A stretch of DNA of 64,000 nucleotides, taken from assembly GCF_963583255.1 (NCBI RefSeq), contig NC_084803.1, forward strand, positions 11,940,122 through 12,004,121, read 5' to 3'. Positions 40,301 to 51,504 of the stretch are shown here, in pieces (positions within the stretch are counted from its first letter, which is position 1; each line of letters opens with the position of its first letter). The notes beneath the pieces were generated by a model that saw only the letters and a list, made by a program, of their open reading frames with translations, did no database searches and was not told the DNA's origin. The translations under genes were made by a program, and so were the position numbers. This DNA is from Pyrus communis (Eukaryota > Streptophyta > Magnoliopsida > Rosales > Rosaceae).

Positions 40301-41165
40301 CGGTGGATTATGGAATCCATTTCATGATCTTGTCCTATTCTCTTCTCTAACACATGATTATTTTATTTATTTATTGGTAAAAATGATTAATTTATTTAGA
40401 AGTTGAGATAATGACTCCTCATCTGTTTTTAGTCACCCTTTTCAACCTTTAGATCAGATTAGCATAAAACCAAGGGTTTAGAGTCTATCAATTTCGTGAA
40501 AAGCACAGATGTAGGTTAGAAACAACAAACAAAAAACAAAATTAACTTATCTACGAATAATTTTTTTTGTAAAACAATTACACTGTTACGTTATATTATT
40601 AATTATAGGAATGGAATATAAAGAATGATATAACTAATATTCCATACACATATCTGATAATAATAATGAATGAGGATCCTCTGTGAATCTTCCAATCATG
40701 TCTGTTTATCGTACATTATGCGGTCAAAAATCATGGTTAATTTTTAATTTAAAGTTAAATATAAATTGTACATGACAAAAACTAACTGCACTTTATAGAT
40801 ATATAATATTATAAATGAATTACATGATAGTACAAAAATCACTTTTGCCACAAATTCCTAATTTGGAAGAAATTTTTAGCTGTGACGGGAATACGGATGA
40901 TACACATCAAATATTTTTATGTAAGTGGTGGAAATTTTTAATTTTTAAGTTATTAACCTTTTAACACACATATCCCACTATTTATATAGTAATACGTGAT
41001 GTACCATCTCGGATGACGGTCACATTGAAAAATCTCTTATAATTTGGTTACTAAAGAGACAAATGAGGGTAGGAATCAAGGGTACAGCTTGATTGCCTTA
41101 CTTGATCACTTCTGACCTCACACTATTCGAGGATAAAATCCCTTTTTTTTCCCTTCTAACTTTCC
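37345..41165. other. Gene-poor AT-rich region
   Basis: Contains poly-T tracts, an AT microsatellite at 38438-38461, and a diverged copy of the 2577 repeat family near 40670-40830. Open frames are all below 90 codons without a family match. Nothing else was recognised. Confidence 0.5.
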
Positions 41166-41167
41166 TC

Positions 41168-41178
41168 CTATATATAAA
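41168..41178 (+). promoter_or_regulatory. TATA box of the small Ser-rich protein gene
   Basis: CTATATATAAA lies 66-76 bp before the ATG at 41244, a normal plant spacing for a short leader. Confidence 0.65.
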
Positions 41179-41243
41179 GGCAATCTGGCAATAAGTTTAT
41201 AAAAGCTTTTCCTTCAATTGGTATCACTATTCTCTATCAAAAC

Positions 41244-41492
41244 ATGGCCTCACATGGCGGTGGCCTGAAAGTCTCAACAACTCCAGAAAATGGTGGCAAC
41301 GCAGAAGCTGCATCAATTACTTCACAAAAGGGTCAATGTCTCTGCTCACCAACGACACATCAAGGCTCATTCCGGTGCCGGTTTCACCGGTCCACGTCCT
41401 CGGTTTGGATGAAGCGATCAAAGTCCATGCCTACCAATAGTAACTCAGCGGCTTCTTTCTCTCCCACATCAGTACTTGATCAGTCTACTTAG
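41244..41492 (+). CDS. Small serine-rich protein with CLCSPTTHQGSFRCR motif
   Basis: A single exon of 82 residues. The central motif CLCSPTTHQGSFRCRFHR is the hallmark of a plant family of small serine-rich proteins of unknown function. Flanks are Ser/Asn/Thr-rich. A TATA box, start context AACATGGCC and AT-rich 3' region support a real gene. A relative lies at 51190-51504 on the other strand. The cysteine/histidine pattern suggests metal binding or disulphides, but that is speculation. Confidence 0.8.
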   Translation: MASHGGGLKVSTTPENGGNAEAASITSQKGQCLCSPTTHQGSFRCRFHRSTSSVWMKRSKSMPTNSNSAASFSPTSVLDQST

Positions 41493-41718
41493 TTAACCAA
41501 GTCCGCAAAACAGTTTGGTGTTGCATCCTTTTCATTAATCCAACTATTTATAGAAGTTGTACGTATATATACAAATAGGTATAATGAAAATCTTGTCTCT
41601 GCTTGCTTAATTCAGGTGTAAATGTTTTTATATGAATATATGATGGATATATACAAGTGTTATACTTTTATCTTTATTAATTAGTACTTCTCTTCTTCTT
41701 GAACAATCAGAGCACACA

Positions 41719-41725
41719 CACATAT

Positions 41726-41801
<76 letters not shown>
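41719..41801. repeat. Compound TA/TG microsatellite
   Basis: A TA tract is interrupted by five to six TG dinucleotides, followed by about 20 further TA units. It lies in the 3' flank of the Ser-rich protein gene. Confidence 0.9.
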
Positions 41802-41806
<5 letters not shown>

Positions 41807-42813
41807 TTAGGATTACTAAGTATCCAATTTTTCATCAAAATAGTACTAAGTACTCTACGGTAAAATTACTTGAGAAATACGTATAGTTAGGATTGGCCTT
41901 GACATGTGCAGGTGGTGTCACCGTACAAAGCTCTTGATTTTTTTAATTTATTTTAGGTGTATATTTGTGTCACACAAAATTGTAATCGTTCATTGCAAAT
42001 AATTATTCTTTTTATATATGAAGTGTATTGGCTATTATATGGAAAAAAATATTCAATGTGGTAGTGCCAGAAATACGATTCGATACATCAAATATTATAA
42101 TACAAGTGGTTAGATACTTTAAAAAAAAATTTCCAACAATTTGTATTATGACATTGAGTGTGCCTAACCGTGTTCCTAAGGCATTGAAAATTTTTCCATG
42201 TATACTGCCGCCTTTCATTTTTATTCTTTTTTTCTAGACCATGATATGGATATCTGACTGAGATGAGTTTTGTAAGGCTGTGATTTTAGTCAGTTTATGT
42301 ATATCATAGATTCATATGCAATAATGGGAACTGATTTTTCATACGATATCTTATCGCATGGTATTGGATGGTTGCGTGCCGTCACATCCTCCTTGCTCCG
42401 TTGTCAAATTTTCTTGGATTCACATGATTATCAAGGTTCCAAAATAATTTAATCCAATCCATGCATTTTTTTTTTCTTCTAATTACTGTAGAAGCAAGAG
42501 GAGTGGTAATGAAAACACTCATTCCATACAGAGAAAATTCAAACTTGAATAGAACATGGTAATAAAAACAGTCATTTCATATTAGCTGGCATAACACATT
42601 ATTTCACTCGAAAATCTTAAAAACAATGTGAAAAACAATTATGTCAATCTCCTTGATGATCTTCTCATTATCATATCCAGGTAAATACAATATAATATTT
42701 TAAAGGGGTCTTTTGATCTAAATGGTGGTCAAGAATCACTCGACCATAATTATAATTACACAACTAAATACTGAATGTGACATATTAAACATTAATAGTT
42801 GATGCCAAATTTG

Positions 42814-42936
42814 AGGGAGTTGTTATTGGCACTCCAAAAATCTCATTCCATACTCCAAACTTTCTATATTTGGAAAGAAAAATACACTTGTGATGAGTGT
42901 ATAATGAGATTTTTGAAGTGCGAATAATATTTTCCA
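42814..42936. mobile_element. Short MITE (GGCACTCCAAAAATCTCATT family), copy 1
   Basis: The left arm GCACTCCAAAAATCTCATT is inverted at the right (AATGAGATTTTTGAAGTGC). Between them lies a palindrome of CTTTCTATATTTGGAAAG. The same family is at 58466-58587. Length is about 120 bp and it is non-coding. Confidence 0.65.
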
Positions 42937-43330
42937 AATTTTATACCATTTTATGTTAGACAGGTCAAAAACGTAATGGGATCAAATTTTCATTACATTG
43001 AAAGGAACCGAACATCTATTATAATCCTAACTCAACTTTGAACCTTTTTTTTTTGTGATTAAGAAAGAAAAACTTTGCAAATAAGGGCGGATGCACATTG
43101 GGACCAAGGTGGTCCTAGGACCAGGATCACCCGCAAACCAGGAAACAAGCATGTGAAAGTTCTCGGGGGACCCTCCGAATGTTTGGTAGTCTCTTTTGTG
43201 CTCACCTAGTGTTTGTTGTAATGACTGCTAAACATATCTCAACACTACTTGACTGGTTGCGTCGGTAACACTCGACAAATACTCTTGATAACACCAATCA
43301 AATTGCTTCAAAAAATAACGATATCTATTG

Positions 43331-43591
43331 ATGTATGCGCAACATGATTCGGCCAACGTAAACCGCAATCCTACATCAACAGCCGGAGGAAGTATGGAGG
43401 ACAATCAACAAGCAGAGAAAAGGGGCGACAAAAAGGATCGAGTTATCGCGCCCAAACCAAGGGCGGCACGACGTAGTGTATCTGTAAAGGATGTGATTGG
43501 TGCCCTGGAGAGGGAACCTCAGATGTCGAGGTTCTACTCTGATACATCGCTTGTTCGAACGAATTCAAACAGTAACAGCAGTGGTGAATAA
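43331..43591 (+). CDS. Uncertain small ORF, possible gene fragment
   Basis: An 86-residue open frame contains KPRAARRSVSVKDVIGALER, then EPQMSRFYSDTSLVRT, and ends Ser/Asn-rich. The protein-like composition (mixed charge, a plausible helix) suggests it derives from a real protein, but I do not recognise it. It converges with TFIIIA. It may be a fragment of a larger gene copied here, since the flanks show no promoter. Confidence 0.3.
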   Translation: MYAQHDSANVNRNPTSTAGGSMEDNQQAEKRGDKKDRVIAPKPRAARRSVSVKDVIGALEREPQMSRFYSDTSLVRTNSNSNSSGE

Positions 43592-43797
43592 TCTAAAAAG
43601 TGCGAAACGTAGTGCAATCCTCACCATGAATGTTTACCAAAGACTTTGTTAAATACAAAAATGCTATATATATTTATTGTTGAGATTCATTACACCATCC
43701 AACATCCAAATCCAGTTTGAGAAATTCCTAATTCCTAAAGCTTTCACTCTCATAGGTTACTATGCGTGTCCGGTAATTTTAACAAGAACGCTACGAC

Positions 43798-46147
43798 TCA
43801 ATTCTCATCCTCCGCGTCTTGTAAGAGCAACCAGGAGAGGTACTCAGGCTCTAGGCCCAACTGATCCGGTGGAGTCACCCGTTTTCGTAAGAGCATTTCT
43901 ATGGTCGGACACTTCCTCTTAAGGCCGCCCCTTGGCCTTGACTGGAATTGTTCGTCAGCCTCTATGAAATCCCCCTGCAAATCAAAATAATGTTCCAAAT
44001 ATGAATTTGTAATGTGGCATTTTCCCAGAAAGATGCTTATCTGAAAATCCATGCATAGAAAGGGTATTGAATGCTCCAAGAACAAAACTCACATAGGCAT
44101 AAACATGGCGTCGAGTCTTCTCATGGTTATCTCTCACATGCTTGTATGCAAATCTCATGCCACACCCCGAAAAGCTACAGGCAAAAGGTTTATCTTCAAG
44201 GTGTACAGCCTTGACATGTTGAGTGAGATTTGATTTCTGCAAATGTCCAGCCAAAACCAGAAAAGGAGTCAAAAATAACCATGGCAACACAGAATAACAA
44301 ACAATAAATTTTCTGTACCAAAATAATGCAACCAATCCAAGGCCGCAACTTACAGTTGAAAATGTGTGAAGACAACCCTTGTAACTGCATCTAATTCTCT
44401 CAACTGAAGGCGCTCCTCCTTTATGGGTGAGTAGATGCCTTTTGATGTTCCTTTTTAACTTTTTGGAACCACATATCTCACACGTAACATGTTGGTGGCA
44501 GGACAGGATATGGTCCTTGAGGCATTGGCCATTGGTAAAATATTTCATACAACCTGCTTCAGAGCAGAATGCCTCCACTGAATCCATATGAACTACAGAA
44601 ATGAAGGATATTGTTTTTAGTTTGCAATTAACATAGTGCTGAAAACATAAATAAGGATTTAGAAATGAAAGCTACCATGAGAACTCTCATGCTTCTGCAA
44701 CTTTGAAGCAAATAAAAACACCTTTCCACAACCAACTTCCTGGCACACATGCTGCTTCTGACCTCTTCCAACATAGGTGCCATCCTCACTATGAAGTTCT
44801 TTAACATGCCTGCTCATGTTACCTTGGCAAACAAATCCACGATTACAGTTCTCAATTGGACACTTAAAGAGTTTCCCTTGGTGCTGAAGAAGGTGGCGAT
44901 TTAAGTGGTCTTTTCTTCTGAAGCTGGAACGGCAATCATCCACCGAACAAACATATGGCCTCTGTACAGAATAAGCTAACATAAATAATGAACCAATAAA
45001 CACAATTCCAAAACCCACATGAACACGAATTCAAATCACATATTACGTGATTGAGGCTCTCTTGATGGAGCTTCACAGGAGGTCTCCCACCTGTTACTGG
45101 TCCATTCAAGTCAAACGCTCTCGCATTTTGGAGTTCTTGATTGGGATCCAATGCTTCACGTTGTCCAATGGATACTTCATTAAAATGTTGATTCCTGCAA
45201 AATTTCTAACTTCAACCGATGCAAACATAACGAAAACTTCATACAAAAGTAAAGAGAATAAGTTAAAGCGAATTCACAAACAAACTACACGTGTTCAAGC
45301 ATTCAAACCTCAAACTGAAAGGTATGTGACTGAGGCTCGCTTGATGGAGCTTCACAGGAGGTCTCCCACCTGATACTGGTCCATTCAAGTCAAAAACCTC
45401 TCGCATTTTGGAGTGCTTTGTGTGGGATCCAATGCTTCACGCTATCCAAAAGATAGTTCTTAAAAATATCGATTCCTGCAAAACTTCAATCTTCAATTGT
45501 TGCAAACATGACGTAAACTTCATCGAAAAAGTACGGAAAGCTACAGACACAATCAACTCATATGAAACTATCACAAACTAAGCTGTGTGAGCATCATCAA
45601 CTGGATTCAGTGCAAATATAATAAGCCAATTACATACTTTTCCTATACAAAAACATGTAAAAGCTAAGAAACTTTGAATTCAACACCAATCAAATACCTC
45701 AAGGGAGTGGCTTTGCATGCGTTGCTTCAAATGTGCAGGTTTTTTTAAAGTAGCACCACAATCTTCGCAAGTATTACATTTTTCCTTCTCTCCTTCCCCT
45801 TCCCCACCAGCCTCTTTTGCCATATCCATCTGCTACAGCATATAAGAAAATAGAGAAAAACTAAATAAAAATAAACACAATCAATCTGAATAAAACCCAA
45901 AACTTCAAATTTCGATGAAAATACAAAAACCAAATCGACCCACAACAGTAAATCCCTCGAATTCAAAAAACCAAATCGGAAAAATTCATAATTTGATCAA
46001 AAAGACGGGATTGGAAACCTTGTGGTGATCGAGGATGTGAGAAGCGATCAGAGTCTTTTTGGAGCCGCAGATCCCGCAGAATTCACAGTAATATCGCCTT
46101 ATGTCCTTGAAAACTGGCAATTTCTGATCTGCTTCTCAGTTATCCAT
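43798..46147 (-). CDS. TFIIIA: Transcription factor IIIA, with lesions near the N-terminus
   Basis: TFIIIA binds the internal control region of 5S rRNA genes, and 5S RNA itself. Exons on the minus strand: 46147-46019, 45829-45698, 44961-44676, 44592-44354, 44236-44093 and 43974-43798, all joining in frame. C2H2 fingers follow the plant TFIIIA order: [93 protein letters not shown] and [20 protein letters not shown]. The tail [16 protein letters not shown], then LLRKRVTPP, fits the family. Oddities: exon 1 reads ATG GAT AAC TGA, a stop at codon 4 (46138-46136); finger 2 has Arg (45721-45719) at the first zinc-binding His. Initiation at the first codon of exon 2 would give 325 residues lacking finger 1. 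Two 5S-like exons lie in the intron 45697-44962. Confidence 0.9.
45047..45194 (-). ncRNA. Plant 5S rRNA mimic (P5SM) exon, intact copy
   Basis: A cassette exon inside the TFIIIA intron between exons 2 and 3. Acceptor TTTGCAG at 45200-45195, donor CAC|GTAATA at 45047. On the minus strand it carries GGATCCCAATCAAGAACTCC and GGTGGGAGACCTCCTGTGAA, matching the 5S rRNA segments GGATCCCATCAGAACTCC and GGATGGGTGACCTCCTGGGA. It is known that P5SM folds like 5S rRNA and is bound by ribosomal protein L5. Binding changes splicing: the included exon brings a stop and decay, and skipping gives TFIIIA protein. Position between SHSLE and RPYVC equals that in Arabidopsis. Confidence 0.85.
45326..45475 (-). 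ncRNA. Second P5SM-like copy with lost donor site
   Basis: A tandem duplicate of the 45047-45194 exon, upstream in transcription. It keeps the acceptor TGCAG|GAATC, the GTGAAGCATTGGATCCCA block and GGTGGGAGACCTCCTGTGAA. The helix III region has changed (CACACAAAGCACTCC instead of CAATCAAGAACTCC). At the exon end the donor GT is replaced by AT (CAC|ATACCT). It could act as an L5 decoy, use another donor, or be inert. Confidence 0.75.
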
Positions 46148-47040
46148 TGATTTCTCCAACCCTCTCTCGACTCTCTCACTCTCACCCGCCAAATTCTTCA
46201 GGCAACCGCCGTTTGGTTTTGCCTTCTGGAAGTCTGATTTTCTAGGCCTTTTGTATTAGTAAGGGATACGCTATTGCCGCATCTTACTTTACGACCTGCA
46301 ATCTAAAATAAGTTCTAGAAATATTGCAAAAATATCACCCAGTTTTTCCATTTTTGTGCATTTACCACTTAAACTTCTTTTTTTTTTTTTTTTTTTTTTT
46401 TGCCTAGAAATTATCACAAAAAACGATAAGGTAACACTTAGCAATTGGAAAAATTCTATTTAATATCATTATGTGACTTATATGAGCTGATTTTTGAAGT
46501 TAATTTAAACACAAAAGAATACCAAGACACACTCCTTCGTAACAGGTTTCGTCAATTTTCAACTCAGTTGCAGATATTAGATGTTATCTCTTTCTTCTCC
46601 CATAAGAGTGTTTCGTCTTATTTTTTCATTTTTATTATACTTGCAATTTTTTGTGTAAATCTCTAATCAAAGGGGCATGCTTTGCTCCTTGGTGATTGCG
46701 GGTTTTATTGGAGGATATTAAAGTCCTGTCACAGTAGTTTTATTGTATTTCTTTTTCCTGTGTTTATAAAAATTAATTTTGATGTCAATAATCTAGCTAG
46801 TTTAGGCCCCTCATTTTTCAAGATTGTATTTGGTTGAATTTTATTCTACAACGAATGCATGCACTAGACCTCGATAACTTATGTACGGGTTGCCTAGAGG
46901 CTATTCTGTTTAATATTTCTGCTCTTTCAATAGGAAAAAAAAAAAAAAAAACCATAATGGAGTTACACATAGAAATAAGTTTGTGTTTGATAAAAAATAA
47001 AAAATAAATAAATAAGTTTGTGTTATTTGTTATCTTTCTC

Positions 47041-47537
47041 TAGCGTAAACTAACGATTTGTCTCCCGAATTATCACTTAATTTTCGATTCTTCCTTTGAG
47101 CTTTTTAATTGAAAAATTAAGGGCTTAAACTAATTTTTTTTGCTGATTTGCCCCTTGTTGTTAATTTTTCATTCATTCCATCCAAATTTCTGTTAAATGG
47201 AACCATGTGCACAACATGTTAGGGTAGTTCGGTCGCTTCATTTTTTTAAATAATTGAAAATCTTAAATTTCTAAAATACAAAATATGAAAATATGTGTGA
47301 TTCTATAGCTTTTATGTTTGAAAATTTAGCGAAGTGACGCTTGTGTCCACAAAAGAAAGTTATGTGATGTGTATGTGATAAGAGTTAACGTTAATTTGGA
47401 TGAAATTTATGAAAAACTAACGGTAGAAGGGAAATTGGCCAATAAAATTAGTTTAAATCCTTAATTTTCTAATTAAAAAGTTCATAAGGAAAATCAAAAG
47501 TTAAGTGATAGTTCAAATGGCAAATTGGCAGTGTAGC
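47041..47537. mobile_element. Mutator-like MITE, copy B
   Basis: A 497 bp element of the same family as 27577-28068: AATTATCACTTAATTTTCGA, TTTTTAATTGAAAAATTAAG, then AATATGTGTGATTCTATAGC in the same order and with inverted ends. A 9 bp flank (ATCTTTCTC / ATTTTTCTC) differs at one base. It lies upstream of the LEA-2 gene. The rest of 46148-47786 holds poly-T tracts and no gene. Confidence 0.7.
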
Positions 47538-47786
47538 ATTTTTCTCTATACGAGGGGAAATTGTACCAAAGTGAGAAATGTCCTGGGCCGCATGTGCAAA
47601 TTGGCCTAATATTGAGGGGTCCAGGGTTCATGATTGGTTAAGGTCCACTTTGACGGCGTCGATCGTGCCACGTAATCTATGGCCCACCAAATCAACAACC
47701 TAATACTTTGCGTAGAAAATAAACGGGGAAAAAGCCAAAGAAACTCTGTTAAGTCGTCGTCGCGTCTTTAAGCTGTTCCAGCAAAC

Positions 47787-50375
47787 ATGGCCTCCTCCAA
47801 GAGCGAGTACGTCTTCTACGCGCCGATCCCGTCAGGCCCCTACAACCCCCAACCTCAGCAAAACGTCGTCGTTCTAACTCATTACCGCCCCGCTCCCGAC
47901 TACTGCTGCCGACGCTCTCTCCGCCTCTACATCTCAATCACCACCTCCCTCCTCCTCCTCTCCGCCGCCGTCTTCTTCCTCTACCCCTCCGACCCCACCC
48001 TCCAAATCGCCCGAATTAACCTCAACCACGTCCGAATCAACGCGGCCCCCAAGCCCACTCTCGACCTCTCCTTCTCTCTCACCATCAGAGTTCGAAATCG
48101 TGACTTCTTCTCTCTGAATTACGACTCGCTCAAAGTTACGGTGGGGTACCGCGCGAGGGAGCTAGGGGTTGTGAGCTCCGACGGAGGGCGAGTGAGGGCC
48201 AGAGCATCGTCGTACGTGAACGCCACGCTCGTGATCGACGGGCTCCAGGTCCTCCACGACGTGTTCTACTTGCTTGAAGATTTGGCCAAGGGGGTAATTC
48301 CCTTTGATACTGATACGGAGGTGGATGGAAGTTTGGGGCTTTTGTTCTTCAAGATTCCGATCAAGGTAAACTTGCTCTTGATGCAATGTAGAGTCTATTA
48401 CTTCGAACTGATTCAATGTAGAAGCTTTTATCTGGAATTGGTTCTGTCTGATATTTGTTTTAAACATTGAGAGGTAAAGATTAAATTTTGCATTAGAATC
48501 TGTATCTATTTGGGAAATTTTTAAAGAAAGTTGCAAACACTCCGTTTCTGTAGTCTTCGATTTTTCGTATTTATAAGAAATTCGGTATGCTGAGTTTTGC
48601 TATCAGAGTTGGGAAATTGTGTAAGAAGTTTTATAACTAGTTCACATAATGTGCCTGTTTTCACTTCTCATTTGATTTACTGATTTCGCCTTTACTGTTC
48701 TTGAGGTTCGTAAAGTTTTCTTCTTTATGTAATTAGTACTTCACACATAGGATCAAATTTTCAAGGTCAGAGCAGGTCGAGACATCCAGCATTGTTGAAA
48801 TTTGATTGACGTCTAGTTTGATCAATCATTTAGGAAATGAGTTGAGAGGAAAGGTGCCGATAAGTTCTCATATATGCACTCATGATTGGTGCAGAGGGCT
48901 ACTTGTTTACCCCCAATTTATTTTGTGTTGGAAAAGAAAGAGGAACAATTGTGTGTACTTTTCATTGATGCATAGTATGTAATATAGTGCCGCTGCTAGT
49001 AGAAATAAGATTCTGATCCAAACCGTAGAGTTGCAGGAAGCCGAGATTTGGTAGGTGAAAGAATAGGCACATAAGGATAGAGTGACTATTGATATCTGCT
49101 AACAGATTTATCACTTTAGAAAAGATACGTGTGAAATCCTGCAATTGAATAAGGGTGAGATGGTTGAGGTGGACATTGATTTTGTTGTGCTTCACTTCAC
49201 ATTTAACCACTCTATCGTGCATGTTATATTAGATGTTAAATCTTTCATTCTAATATTCTAATTGTGATCTTTAATGGTAATCAGGCGAGAGCGTCATGTG
49301 AAGTATATGTTGGTACAAACAATCAAACAGTTGTTCGTGAAGACTGCTACTCTAAGGTTAGGATTTTCTTTGCTTTCTTTAACTAATCTCAAACTCTGCA
49401 AAAATCTCTATAGTCCATGTGACATATTCATTTCCTATTTTCACGTCAATTTCATATATTTGGAAGCTCCGTCCTCCTGTGCTATAGTTAGTCCTGACAG
49501 ATTAATAAAATTCATTCTTCTTGCTCTGTAAGCACAAATAGGAAAGTGCTATTCACACACCCATTTTTACCTCCCATAGACCCTTGTTAAGTTTTGGCCA
49601 TTGATATTCTTTAGTTCATGATCCAACGGCCGAAAATTGAAGGGTGTGTGAAAAGTAAAAATGGGTGTGTGGATAGCACTACCCCCACAAATAATGTCTT
49701 AATTTCTTGAAGAGGCTTATCCTTTGGCTCTACCCAATATGTTTAGAGGCATAGTTCATCTAGAAGCCGGGTTTACACCAGTTCCTCATAATAATGTGTC
49801 GTTTCTTTTGGTCTTGAGGTTCACCCTCCTTATCAACAAAGAATCGGTGATACGTTGACATGAATTTGCTTTCTTTGGGCCAGAGTCCTCTTACATTTTG
49901 TGCCAAATTCCTTGTGCATCTTTAGAAAATAATGAAATTAAATTCAATCAACTCAACGATAGAGTTGTGCCGTCTGGTGGCTAAAGTTGCTTTATACTAT
50001 TTAACGAAAGAAGTTTTCAAATATTAGTGTCTGTGGATGTGTTCTTGACCTGCATATGAGAATTTTTTACATGCAAGAATTTTCTGCCTCAATGTCCATG
50101 AATTTTCACCTGCAAGACTTTGCTGCCTCAATGTCCTTGAGTTACATTGTCTTCCGCATGACCATCTCGATCAACGGACAAGACACATCCCTGGCGGGGT
50201 TTGATACCCCGTGTTTGAGAAGATGTGTAACTCGTACAGTTTGGCTCTAGTAAGAAGTTGAATAGCCGGTCTTGTTTCTACAGAAAAAATTCTAAACCGA
50301 AAATGTTGTGTCGTAATAGCCATGAGAGTGTTTAATTTACTGGTGATTAACTACCTTATTTGATTCTTGCAGTGA
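47787..50375 (+). CDS. LEA-2 / NDR1-HIN1-like membrane protein
   Basis: Plant LEA-2 proteins of the NHL type are single-pass membrane proteins with an extracellular beta-sandwich domain, linked to stress or immunity. Exons 47787-48365, 49285-49356 and 50373-50375 (stop only) give 217 residues. A cytosolic tail with a CC pair (YCCRRSLRLYISI) precedes a transmembrane helix (about residues 48-67). The LEA-2 domain follows with PTLDLSFSLTIRVRNRDFFS, YDSLKVTVGYR and YVNATLVIDGLQVL, and ends FKIPIK, then ARASCEVYVGTNNQTVVRED. The third exon is only the TGA after TTGCAG at 50372. If the second donor is not used, the frame stops nine residues later. Intron 2 contains a MITE (49545-49680). Confidence 0.85.
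49545..49680. mobile_element. Short MITE inside the LEA-2 intron
   Basis: The termini AGTGCTATTCACACACCCAT and ATGGGTGTGTGGATAGCACT are inverted repeats with one mismatch, continuing with TTTTTAC / GTAAAAA. Length is 136 bp. The CACACCC/GGGTGTG arms recall the element at 20171-20414, but the sequence is otherwise distinct. Confidence 0.75.
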
Positions 50376-51189
50376 AATCAATGGAGTTTTACTGCTGTAT
50401 AACCTGTAAATTGGATGCTAAAGGCGAAAACCGACAGTTGCAGTCCGTGTGCATACTTATCGAGTTCGAATTGATCACGGACAGCATGTAGAATGTGAAC
50501 AGGGTGTGCTTGATTATGCAATCAACGAAGCTTGAATAGCAAAACAAAATCATTAGATGAAAATCCCAGTGGGGAAGGCTTTTACTTGTTTCACTGTACT
50601 CTGTAACATTTGGTTCCTCAATCAACTTTGCGGTCGAAACGTGTCAATTTTAACTAAGGATCCAACGTCGGTGGATGCTATAAAATCTCGAATTATCAAT
50701 GTCATTTTCATATGCACACTGTGGAGTATGGACCAACAAATGCAATAATGTAGACTGTCAACGTTGGGGTAGAAATTGGTTTGGGGAAAACGCTAATTCG
50801 GTGATTAGGTAATGCTTAATCTCGATGCAAAGTATTACGAAACTATAATATAAATTTTCTTTTGAGAGATGAGAATTTAAAACTCGCAGACAGAATGATA
50901 CACTGCTCTATCCAATTTGATAATAGAAGTGTAGTCACATTGGCGATTAGAGTTTTTTTTTATGCACCTGAGTTTAAATCGGCGCTATATAAATTTGTTT
51001 TATCATCGATGGCAGGACAATCGAATGCAATAAAAAATAAACCGTTAGAAATGGGAAATAAAAAAGACAATTATTATTATGCACAAATTACTTGATGCAT
51101 AAGTTGAGAGAAAAACAGATCACCCATATATATGATAATCTTTTCTCCTTAATTTGTACACACGATTTGCACTACTATAATAGAACTAA
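50376..51189. other. Intergenic, LEA-2 3' UTR and nothing more seen
   Basis: Contains the 3' end of the LEA-2 transcript and AT-rich sequence. Open frames at 50557 and 50862 show no family resemblance. In the preceding intron TGCCTCAATGTCC is repeated (50084 and 50119). Confidence 0.4.
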
Positions 51190-51504
51190 TTAATTACTCG
51201 ACATATTTCCTCTCAACTTCCGACCACCGCCCCAGGCGTACTCAGCATGGTGTTGCCTACACCGGAACGACCCCGGATGCCGCGTCGGCGAGCACAAGCA
51301 CCGCCTTGTATTGCCGCCACCGCTGCCACCTCCAGCAGCAGCCTCTCCAACCCTTCTGGCCGCAGCTGCAGCCGCATGCAGGTTCACTGCCGTCTCTACC
51401 GCCACATACGCCTCCAGAAGAAGCCACCTGCGATGCTGCTGTAGCACGGCCAAGTCTCTCACTCTCCGTCTCACCGAATTAGGCACGCCTGAAGGGTGAC
51501 ACAT
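51190..51504 (-). CDS. Small protein with CLCSPTRHPGSFRCR motif
   Basis: The likely start is the ATG at 51504 (MCHPSGVPNSVRRRVRDLAV), giving 104 residues; an in-frame ATG at 51546 would add 14 residues of unfamiliar sequence. Features are an Arg/Leu-rich helix LLLEAYVAVETAVNLHAAAA, a Gly-rich stretch and the motif RRCLCSPTRHPGSFRCRQHH, shared with the gene at 41244. It belongs to the same small plant family of unknown role. A TTATAAATA box lies at 51639-51648, about 140 bp upstream. The ORF is intact. It sits 450 bp from the copia insertion. Confidence 0.8.
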   Translation of the reverse strand: MCHPSGVPNSVRRRVRDLAVLQQHRRWLLLEAYVAVETAVNLHAAAAAARRVGEAAAGGGSGGGNTRRCLCSPTRHPGSFRCRQHHAEYAWGGGRKLRGNMSSN

